64,000 nucleotides of DNA, taken from the NCBI RefSeq assembly GCF_019059575.1, contig NW_024881601.1, positions 496,001-560,000 on the forward strand, read 5' to 3'. Below are positions 22,749-33,100 of the stretch, piece by piece. The DNA comes from Amphibalanus amphitrite (Eukaryota > Arthropoda > Thecostraca > Balanomorpha > Balanidae). Position 1 is the stretch's first letter. Each line of letters starts with the position of its first letter. A model generated the notes under the pieces. It saw only the letters and a list, made by a program, of their open reading frames with translations. It searched no databases and had not been told where the DNA came from. The translations under genes and the position numbers were made by a program.

Positions 22749-25474
22749 TTAACCCTATTCCTGGCGGGCTCCGCCGGGACAAGAAACTGGCGGGGGGGGG
22801 GCCGATTCGGCCCCCCCCTGAGATCTCGAGAACGAAGCAAGATAGCGACAAGCGGTAAACGGCATCGGATACGCACGGCCAAGATCTACAATTTTTACTA
22901 AGGTCATTTTCAGGTCAGGTCAAAGATGACGTCACAGGGGTCGAAAAAGTCAAAATGGCGGCGCTAGATATGGAGAGAGTTTTTCTCGAATAACTTTCGA
23001 ATTAGTCAAGATAGGAACAAACTAAGGGCATCATCGTGATCCTCTCGTCAATCCGCATCGAATGATATATATATGTTGACCTCGAAAGGTCAAGGTCAAA
23101 GGTTGACCTCAGGTCACGTGACCTCGAGGTCATCATGTATATCATTCGATGCGTCTTGACGAGCTGAACACAATGAGACCATCCACGCGTCTGTATCTTG
23201 TTCCTGTACGGAGTTATTGGCCAAAAACCTTTGGTGACCTTTGATGACGTCACATGACCTCACAGCTGCCCAACAGCAAAACAGACCTCAAGGTAGTGAA
23301 GGTTGATCGTATAGGAAGTCATGTATGGTATATGGGGCCATTCCGACCCGTTTTAGTGGTAAAAACAGGGAGTTGATTTTTCCCCCATTGACTTATAATG
23401 GGGAGGTCGCGAAATTGACCTGACCTTAGGTCACCGATATCAAAATTCCGAGATATACAAATTGCACATACTGGTACCCTAACTAAACCCTGAAGAGAAG
23501 AAATTGATCGGTCAAAAACTCTAGCTCTGGCGTGATTGCAAACTTTTCTGAGGTAGGGTCACCAAACTAGAGGTCTGCACCGGCCGGCTGCAGCCGCGGC
23601 TGGCTGCAGCCCCACGGCTGTGGGCCGGGGCGGCTGCAAATATCTCCAAGAACACGGCTACGGCTGTGGCCACGGCTGTGAGATTTCAAGCTCAATCTTA
23701 AGTACTCAAATATAAAATTTTAAATCCTTAATCTTACATTCTGATAAGCAGTCTAGCCTGTAAAAATCATGCAAAGGATGCCCAGCAACATTGAAAGTGG
23801 TGAAGCCTTTGAAAACCTGTAATAGTTTTACCATTTGCTGTAGGGGAGTTTGCTTTCTGGTACAGAATACTAATTATAGGTACCAATTGTTCCTTCATCA
23901 TTAAGAGCTTGACAGTTTCAGAAAATGCAACATGTTGCATTGTCACATTCCTCTCAAATCAATCTCACCTGGTCATTAGGAGAGCACCTTACAGCTATTG
24001 AAGACGAGCGTTCAATAATTCTTTCAGGTAATAGAAAAAGAAATCACGCCTAGATGAAGGCAGGTAAAGGCTTCATAAAATATTATCTAAAATAACTCTC
24101 AGATGTATTTCTGGATTTTCGGCAAGTCCAATTACATAATATAAAACTGGCGCTTTATGTTCTAACTGGTGTGTGTGTGACCGCTAACAGAAAATGCTCA
24201 TGAACGAAGCCAATGGAATTAGAATATAAGTGAGCATGAACCTTACTTACTTCACATGATGGTGAAAACCCTGAACACGTAATTCACATGACTGTGAAAA
24301 CCCTGAACACAATATTTATTACGCGAGCTGTTGACTTTACTAATAAAATGACGTCTTCTTCTGAAAATGTAAAAATTTGATGTTCAGTCTTTGTTTGAGA
24401 GCAAGTTTTTCAATTGTATAGCATAATTATTTATGAATAATAATTTTTATGGCTGTTTTTAGTGACACAAAACAATTTTTCGCCACTTTTTTGCTATTGA
24501 CGTCATTAAAAACTCAAGTAAAATTTTTGATTGAAAGAAGCAATTGTGGCTCGCACGTCCTTAGGGATTTGAGCGAAGATCATTATTTGGAAAAATCAAA
24601 ATATATGAACGTTTTCCTTTCTTGGATGCTCACTAGTGTTTTGATGATGCCTTGCATATCAAATTAGTTTGAGACTTGCTCAGAAGGCTGCTTCAAGCCT
24701 GGCATATCACACCCCAGAAAATATGCAAGGTAAGAAAGAAGCAAGAGTTTTGACAAGACAATCACTGTTTGACAGTCCATCAACTTCAGTTACATTTTCC
24801 ATACCTAACATTGATAATGAAAAGCATCAGGGTCTGTTGTTCTGTCCCACAACCATGCTTCAGGATTTGGCATTATATATCTACACTGCTAGTGCTTCTT
24901 TCTGGTTCGTTGTTTGTTTTCTGTTGATGTAGGTAGTAGGTACCACCTACCTACCCATCTTTCTTAACCCCTTGCAGGGACTTGTGTAGGCATGCGATGC
25001 GCATCAGGCTTCAGGCCTTCGGCCTAAAGCCAGATACACAACCACTTAACCTATGATGCTTCATGAGCTTGAGAATCTACAGCCCATTGCAATGTGCTTT
25101 TGGCTATAGGTATATTTCAACTAAAAACAACTTATTATATACTATTTGGTTGCATTTCATTGAAAGTATCCACGGCCGGCTGACGGCTGGCTGCCCACAG
25201 TTTGCCACGGCTGTGGGCGGCTGTGGCTGTGGAGCCACGGCTGTGGGGCGGCTAGGCTGTGGAAAATTGCAGCCGTGCAGAACTCTACACCAAACCGCCT
25301 CTGGTGACCTGACCTGAGGTCAGATCAACTCAAAAATTTCAGACATGTTGCGTAGAAGCCTTTTAGGAAAAGTCAGAAAATTTGAGCTTCCTAGCTCAAC
25401 GCGTTTGGGAGAAATAACCAAAAAACCTCAGGGGGGGGCTCCTGAGGCCCCCCCCCCGCCAGGAATAGGGTTAA
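22749..25474. mobile_element. piggyBac-like non-autonomous element, TTAA-flanked, split by a hAT insertion
   Basis: The left end ttaaccctattcctggcggg (22749-22768) is exactly inverted at 25455-25474. The TTAA target plus CCC-initial TIR is the piggyBac signature. Just inside, both ends carry a G-run/C-run hairpin followed by ctgag or tgagg. Removing the inserted hAT element and one TSD copy leaves about 1.0 kb, so the original was a non-autonomous piggyBac relative without transposase. Its interior is rich in AGGTCA words (22910-23330) and has a 15-bp inverted repeat of catcgaatgatata type around 23050 and 23148. Confidence 0.8.
23568..25287. mobile_element. hAT-type element, 1,720 bp, with 8-bp TSD, nested
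   Basis: Termini are tagaggtctgcaccgg on the left and the complement of tagagttctgcacggc on the right. The 8-bp direct repeat caccaaac flanks it exactly at 23560-23567 and 25288-25295, the hallmark of hAT insertion. Subterminal regions of about 100 bp at each end contain clustered CCACGGCTGTGG/CGGCTG words, a plausible array of transposase-binding sites. Two short plus-strand frames at 24449-24932 do not show a dimerisation or RNase-H-like hAT domain, so the copy is probably non-autonomous. Confidence 0.85.
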
Positions 25475-25499
25475 CAAGTAATAAGAGGTAAAGTAATGT

Positions 25500-25533
25500 T
25501 AATTGATCGCCTCTTATAAGAGGCGATCAATTA
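25500..25533. repeat. 34-bp perfect palindrome
   Basis: The sequence centred on ttataa, with arms taattgatcgcctctta, is its own reverse complement over 34 bases with no loop. An AT-rich partly palindromic tract (taattat/ataatta) follows to about 25590. It lies 26 bp beyond the piggyBac-like right end. Confidence 0.9.
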
Positions 25534-26886
25534 TAATGATAATTATATCAATTACAATTATAATTATAATGATAATTATCATCTAGACGAGAGAATGCTT
25601 CAACTTTTATATGCGCTTACCAAGTAAAATGCAACCTATTTCAAAATAAAAAAACCGTTTATCCACCGCAATCAGTAGGATGACAGACGTGCATACCACC
25701 AGAACACACGATGCAGGACAGACACAAAGACAAAGTCGTGCGCAAGAGCATGCAGCCGGTCCGAAGAGAAGACTTGCATGCTTGTATGCCAGGAAAGAGC
25801 ACCTCGCTGTTCCATCTGAAACCGACCTGGACGGACCACGAAAAATGCTATGCTATGATATGCTATGCTATGCTAAGCCACTGACGAAGACCGGACAACA
25901 GACAGACAGCCAGACAGACAAAGCGACAAAAGCCGAGCGAGACAGGCAAGAGAGGCGAGCGCGGGCTCCTCGAACCTACTGCGATGACCGGTAGATGTCA
26001 GGTACGTCGCTACAGGTCGCTAGTCTCTCGGCGAATCGCCTCGAAAGAGTTGGACGGCTGCGACCCAGGCTAGAGTTAGACAAAGGTTACAGCTGAGTTT
26101 TCGGCTGAGTTAGACAGAGTTCACACACCGCCGACTCACGGGATAGACCGGCAGATGGGAAGGAGACATCCATAGAAGGAAGACACTACGGTACCCGGCA
26201 CACACCAACAATGCGACAGTGGAACTGAACGTGCATGCAACACGACAAACGTGATACCCAGTGCGGTGATCCGTCTAAAAAAATAAACTCAGCAAAACTA
26301 TCAATCAAAGCCACCAGCCGAAAAGGTCTGTTTGAGATGTTAATTCCTTTGGCTGCGATTTGCAGATTCAACTTAAAATTAGGTGCACTGAGGCTGAATG
26401 TTATTGCTTCGAGAAATAAACACATTTTGTAATTTTTAACCCCCTTCATCCTTCGCTGTTCCATCATGGCGCCGCTTTAGCAAGCGGCGCCATGATTTAA
26501 GTGCGTAGCACTTTTGCGCCAATTGCATACTTTATTTGTTATATTCATCTGTTTGTTATTGAATAAATGGTCTCTCTCTCTCTCTCTCTCTCCTTCCTGT
26601 AAAGAACAAAAGAGCAGGGCAGGAGCCATAACTCGAATTAGGTATATGTGCTTCACCTCTACGATATTGTTTAGATTTATCTCAAGGCCGATTTACTAAT
26701 AGCTGACTGCTAAAGCCACTTTGGTGCTTGCCAAAGACCTTTCCTATGATATAGAGTAGCCTTTGCGCATAACAGTCATATGCAGCAATTTTTACTTCGT
26801 ATCCTCTTATTTCGATCATAGATCGAAATGATCATAGACTTCCATCCGATATAACAAAACCAAATCAAACACCACACACAAACAAT
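25534..26886. other. 3' flank of the Sas-like gene, no exon recognised
   Basis: Contains an ATGCT pentamer repeat near 25849-25876, a strong hairpin at 26463-26496 and a short (TC)n at 26573-26593. A final coding or 3'UTR exon of the minus-strand gene may lie here but I could not support one. Confidence 0.4.
26463..26496. repeat. 15-bp perfect hairpin with 4-base loop
   Basis: Arms atcatggcgccgctt (26463-26477) and aagcggcgccatgat (26482-26496) around tagc. It is not followed by a run of T, and rho-independent terminators are not relevant in a eukaryote; it may be the remnant of a small fold-back element. Confidence 0.85.
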
Positions 26887-26946
26887 TCACCTGAAACACC
26901 AACAGCACAGCAGCCACCCTCCCCCTGCCTCAGATCCGGCGCCCAC

Positions 26947-27140
26947 CTTAAACGCCGGGTTCTCGTAGCTGGGCCCGTTCTTCCTCGCGGGCGTGATGGG
27001 CGCCTTGGCGTGGCTGGACTTTCTGACGAGGCACACGGCGCAGATAATGGCCAGCAGGATGGCCAGCGCGGCGATAATGGCTGCCACCACCATCCCGCTG
27101 TAGTAGCTGGCTGCACCGGCCAGCTGCGTCTGGTCCCGCT
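26947..27140 (-). CDS. sas: Sas-like exon: transmembrane helix and cytoplasmic tail
   Basis: Acceptor cccgtccctcag sits just above 27140 and the donor AAG|gtgggc just below 26947. A short juxtamembrane segment (GAASYYSG) leads into a hydrophobic helix of about 23 residues (27096-27024), then basic VRKSSHAK and the tail motif [10 protein letters not shown]. The NPAF motif resembles an endocytic or PTB-binding NPxY/F signal. The final residues are uncertain. Either splicing continues to an unseen last exon, or the donor is not used and the frame reads on 19 more codons to TGA at 26887-26889. Joins the preceding exon in phase 1 (split GAG). Confidence 0.75.
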
Positions 27141-30100
27141 CTGAGGGACGGGCGGGGTCGTCAGGGTAGAGGGAGAAGTGGGAGGGTCGATGATGAACTC
27201 AGAAACAAGAGTGATTGCTTTCCAAATTGTAGTCACGAGTGAGATTACAAATCAATTATTGGATGCGATGTTTGTCGTGTAGACTCTTATGTAGCTACGA
27301 CTTACTTATCGTTTACCATGGCATTAGGTAGGTAGAGGAAAATTTGTCTTACTGTGTGGCGGTACACCGACACGTTTGCTCTTATCTCGTGTGCTACCGT
27401 TTCTTTTTCTATCAATTTTATTAGCTCAATCCAGTATGTAATAAATATTCGGTTACCAGAATGTAAGCACTAGACTCACCGTTTTCATCTCCCTTGATCT
27501 CCTCGGCCTTTCCGATCTCGCCCGGCTTTGTGACAAACTCCTGTACCTCCGAGACCCGCTTCTTGCCGTTCTTTAGGTATGCCTCCAGCCACACTTGGTA
27601 CCTGCGGCGGGAGCGGAACGAACCGGTGAGTACAGTCTACAGAGGCACGATTCAGCGGGTGACGACCAGGGATTCGGGTTCTGAAAAAACGTCCCACATT
27701 GCCGAAATGCAGGTAACACCGTTAACAAGAAATGTTTCAACCAAGTTTTCTAAGGATCGATGCAGTTCCCTTCGGGAACTCGATGCATATACTTCGTTTG
27801 CTCAGCTACCCACAAAAGGTGCTGCTACCTCAATGCCTACTCAAAATTATACACCAGCTGTGAAGCGATGAATACTCACTTGCTGCTGGGTTTGAGTCCC
27901 TTGAGCAGCAGCGACGGCTGGTCGGAGGTCTTGGCCAGCTTGAAGGTGTGCTTCTCCTCGCGCTCCTTCTCGTAGATGTAGACGATGCGGTAGACGTTGA
28001 CGTACTTGTACTGCGGGTCCGGGATGCCGGACCACTCGACTCGCACGGAGCTCGGCTTCACCTCGGCCAGTGTCAGAGTCAGGTTGAAGTCGTACGGGTC
28101 TGTCGGCACAGGGGTGAATGAGGGCGCAATAGGGTCAATAGGGCGCAGCGACCAGCGAGGACCGGTTCAATAGCGGCAGTATATCTGGCGGCATGTTTTG
28201 ACAGTCGTCCTTTTCATTGCCATTACGACTCACAAATTCCTTGCGCCACATACATTACAAACGTTACATTACGAATTACAAACATAGCAACTAAAAGGTT
28301 TTTACAACAACATAGAACTCAGGCGATTTGTGATGCATATTCAATGTGAATCAGCGTTTTGATGGCACATGATTAAAATTTGGCTGTCGTTTAGGAGGCT
28401 ATCTTAGGTCACACCGATAATATCCATCCCAATCTGTGACCGGCCATACAAGAGTCGATTATCTGTGATGCTAAGTCAAAGTGATTAAGCGGTTCGATGA
28501 CACCTGTGAATGACATTTTACTGTCATTTAGGAGTCTTTTATAGTGCTTCTGTGTATTTAACCGTATTCCAGGCGGCTGCATGTCCTATTTAAGCCACAC
28601 CGGTGAGCTATAGCCCACTCAGTGACCGTCCACTGACCGACGACGGGCAGAGTGCGGATGCGCAGCGGCCGCTCCGACACCAGCTCGGTGTTCTTGTCCT
28701 GGAAGGGCATCAGCACGATGTCGACCTCGTAGCCGGTGCCGGGCTTCAGCTCGGTCAGCTCGTACTGCGTCAGCTCCCGGTGGATGAACGGCGTCATCGT
28801 CCACACCTGAGGGGGGGGGGGGAGGGAGAGTCGTCATGGTCAATACATTGAAGGATGGCAGGGGTGATTGAGCGGTTCGATGACACATGTGAATGAAATT
28901 TGGCTGTCGTTTAGGAGGCTATTATAGTGCTTTCTGTGTATTTAACCGTATTCCAGGCGGCTGCATGGGCAATGGTTCACACCGGGGATCGAGAGGACAG
29001 AAAGAAGTCATGGACAGAAAGGAGGGCCGAAACGACCCACACCTGGGGATGGAGGGGTCATGGTTTCTGCCTGGAGAGACTGAAGAGATGTTCATTGTTC
29101 AAATTAGCGTTGCATATAGTGAGCAAGCAGAAATTCGACCCAGAGATTGACCTGAACATCGAACCCTGGCATCGTGACTGACTCTACATATCACACCCTA
29201 GCCCTTGGCACTGTGGGTGACCTACGGACCAGCCCCTGGCCTTCTAACATAAATCTAACATAGCACACTGACCTGTGCGTCGACGTCGACATCCCTGTAG
29301 CGCAGCTGGATGCCGTCAATGTACTTGAGCTCTGTCTCGTTGAGTCGCCTCCAGCCGATCTTGGCCCAGGTGGTGTTTATGTCCGTGGCCACCAGAGCGG
29401 CGTCCAGCGCCACCTTGGGCGGCAGCGTGGTGCCCGCTGCGAGACGGCAGGGGAGTGGGTTAGTGCAGGCGGAGTTATCTTGTTTGGAAGACAGGAGATA
29501 TTTGTTTGGACATGGAGGTGGCACAGGGCGTTATCTTGACCTCTTATTCCCGATAACCACCAGTCATGAATATCTGTTAGCAACGGGGTCTCCAGTCATT
29601 TTGTCTTGTTAAATGATGCAGAAAAACGGCAAACAGTGCCATATACACGGAATCTGTATATATGTACCATATGTACCATATGTATACGGAATCTACACTT
29701 CCTCGACGGAAAAATGAGTTACCCACGATTACTGCACAAATCTCCGTGAAACAAAAACTTCCCTATCAGCGGTTTCTCTCCCTCGCCCTTACACCCAGCC
29801 GACCTCATTACTCACGTGAAGGCAGTGGCAGCGTGCGGACCTCGTGGAGGCCTCCCTGCAGGTCGGTAGTGCCCTCGTCAAAGGTCACCCTGGCCTGGAG
29901 CAGGTACTCTGTGTCGGGCGCCAGGTCTCCCAGGGTCCAGCTGTACTCGGAGGCGGTCAGACGGCCGGTGGGAGTGACGAACATGCGCCGGTCCCAGCTG
30001 GACAGGTTACCCTCGCTGACGGATAGATGGGTGGCCGGTTAGCGGGTTTCGGAAGCGGGGTCGGTGGCAGCTGGCAGGGGTGAAAGGCGGGGTTTAGGTG

Positions 30101-33100
30101 TAATAGAACGGGTCTCAGATGATAGAATGATCGGATAAAAGGTCCGTTCATTGATCAAAACGCTGATATTCGTATTACCAGAGATCAGGCTCGTAGGCCG
30201 TAGCATGACAAGTATGAACTGACTTCGCACATCCATCCAGAGCATCAAGGGCCTAGAAACTTCCTCATCCACTCTCTATGCCTCAATTACCTGTCAAACA
30301 GTCCAGTGTTGTCCGTGTAGAGCACCTCGGCTTTTCCGGCCAGTCCGACAAACTGAGGTGGCAGGGTAAAGTTGATGTGGATGGAGCTGGGGTCGGCAGC
30401 ATCCACCACCACGTTCTCCAGCATCAGAACTGTGAATGGGAGGGAGGGAGGTCAGGGTCGGCTGCATCCATCAACACAGTCTCCAGCATCAGTACCGTGA
30501 GGGGGGGGGGGGGGGTCAGCAGCGGTCTGGGTCGGCACTCCACTGGAGGGTGGAAAGAGAGGGGCTCTATAGCGCGCGGATTGCATGAGGGTGTAAGCTA
30601 GTTCGACGAAAGCCTCATCAAATAGGTAGGTAACATGAGTCGGAGAAGTGCGTTCATTTCATCTGATATCGAAATACCCAGGAATTTAACATCGAACACA
30701 TCATTACTCGAACGTTTATTGCTCCCGCCCAACTGCTGACCAACCGTTCAGCCGCTGCACAGCCTCTGTGACTCACCAGTGGGCAGTGTGGGTTCCGGTT
30801 CCGCCGTGGTTGTAGTGGTTACCGGAGGTTCTGTAAACGCCACAGACATAGGTTATTCGTACAGAAAGCTCAATCTGAGACAGTCTCAGGATGGCTGACA
30901 ATTATCTTCAGTGAAAGTGCTATATAGTACATACATTAGACACTGAGTGATACAGTACGGAACATCAAAACCTGCAGTTTAGTGGGAGTGGTAGACGGTA
31001 GTCGTCTATTTTGAAATGTACAACAAAAATGATACAAATGTCCGACAAAAACGAAACATGACAGGCTCCAACATTGAGAAAAGGTTCAAAAGGGTTTATC
31101 AATAAGTAATGATTGATATACAGCGTTACTCGTTATTTCGACAATTTTTAATCTGGTTATATTTGCATTCTCATCGTTATCGCTGAGGACAAATTTGGCA
31201 GCATTTAGTTATCTTTGAAAGATACTATGAAACAACTATTGCAGCTTTTGATCTGCACAATACATATGTAGCGGAATGCACCTCGCCAAAATCTCAGCCG
31301 CTCAGACAGCATGCCGCCGTCATGCACCTCTACAAGCAGAGCTCGATGCATGGCCAGATACGCTACAACGCAGACCTGGAGCGGCCACCGTCTATTCTAC
31401 ATCTTGTCTGCAGGCAGGTCCCTGTCCGCCAGAGCTCTCTGAGAAACCATAACCGTCCGTATAGCTCTGCAGCTAGGGCGCATCTCTGTCCTGTGCACTG
31501 ACGCAATTGAGGATTTGGGAACACCGGATCCCGGCGTTCCTGATGAATGGGCGGTTCATACTGAGAATGTACAATGTACAGACACCGAGTGTTTTAGCGT
31601 ACCGTCACCAGGCGGCAGCACCATCACCGATCAGCTGAGCGGGAGCGCCGGCGGCCCGAACACCGCGCGAAGGTATACTCGTAAGTGTTTAAGGAGCGGG
31701 GGTTAGTCGCACCGCGGGCGCCTCTCTGCGTTTAACGGATACCTACCTTTACGTCGACTGACGGGGAAGTTCGGAGAGGAGGATACCGAGGCCAGGAGCT
31801 CCTTAATGAGCGTTTCGTCGTCGAGGTCGGCGCCGAAGGGCGGCTGCTGCGTGGTCCGCTCCGGGCTGGTGGGGAAATGGATCGGTCGCGCCGGTCGCGT
31901 TGGACGGCTGGTGATCGGCGGCCGGGGTCGGAACGGCTGGTCGGGGAAGTGTATCGGTCCGGAGGGACGCGCTGGCCTCGGCCGCTCCGTGGTCGGCGCC
32001 TCAGTCTGCGGTACGTCCGTCTCCGGCTCAGTGGCGTCCGGCGGCGGGGTCGCAGCGGTGCTCCCGCCTGATTGTTTCGCTGCTTCATCGTCCACAGGTT
32101 TGGGCTGCGACCCCAGAGGCCGCACGGTGACAGCGGCTATCAGAGGCGGTTCCTCGACCTCCGGACGCTCCGTAGTGGTCACTTGGACGGCGTCCTGCTC
32201 AGGAGTCGAGCCGAGTACGCCCGTGTTGGGCGTGATCTCGCCGGCGGTGGCGGCGGTGGTGACGTCAGAGAGGATGCCCTCTGGCGACGTGGGCAGACGA
32301 TGCGAACGGTCACCCACCGACCAGGAAGGATCGAAGGCATAGGTGAACACGCCCGGAGGCGCACCGTCCGGGGTCTCTAGGTCAACCACAGTCACGTTAC
32401 GGGGCGCATGCGCGTTAGGTCCGTCTGAAAGGAGACAGGGTGAGAGCGCAGTGAGACGTGCAGGCGAGCCAGTGGAGCGTGCGGTGAGAGGGGTCAAAGC
32501 TCGGGTCAGGCAGGTCAAAACAAGCGTAACAAAGTCAGTTTAAGAACGGGTTCCGTGCAACGAAACGTCGAAGTAATGGGAGCTTGTCGTGGTCGTTCCG
32601 TGGTGCTGACATGCAGAAAATGCGTCGGTCAAATTTGGATAAATATCGAAAAAAAGTCCTCTTTTTCATATTGTCCGACACAAGACGGTCGTAACTCTCA
32701 AGTCAGTGAGAAAAACCCGTGACACTGTTGGAATGAACGAATTTGGCACATGCCACTGAAACGTGCAAACAGTATTTTTAAAAATCCAGTGACCGTACTC
32801 GTGTAGAGCTCATGCGGTGCAAAGGTGGGTGATGGAAGTTTCAGCATTCTCGATCATGCGGTGCAGTCGTCTACAGTCGTGATGCGTATGATCGAACTAG
32901 GATAGAATGGCACACGGAGCAAATCAGACCTTTTTGATCATCCATGCAAATGTCAATACATACAACGACCATTTATGGCCCAAATAACCTCTGCAATCTG
33001 CATATTTATAGGTGTTCCCGAAAAGTTACTTCTAGATGACACAGCACTCAAAGAAAACAAGTGAGAGCACAGACTACTCGCTCTAGCGTTACAACCATCC

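Noticed and set aside
31280-31480. Plus-strand open stretch ([15 protein letters not shown]...) in an intron
   Set aside because: About 80 codons stay open, but no family is recognised, there is no clear start or splice context, and it is antisense to an active gene; not enough to call.
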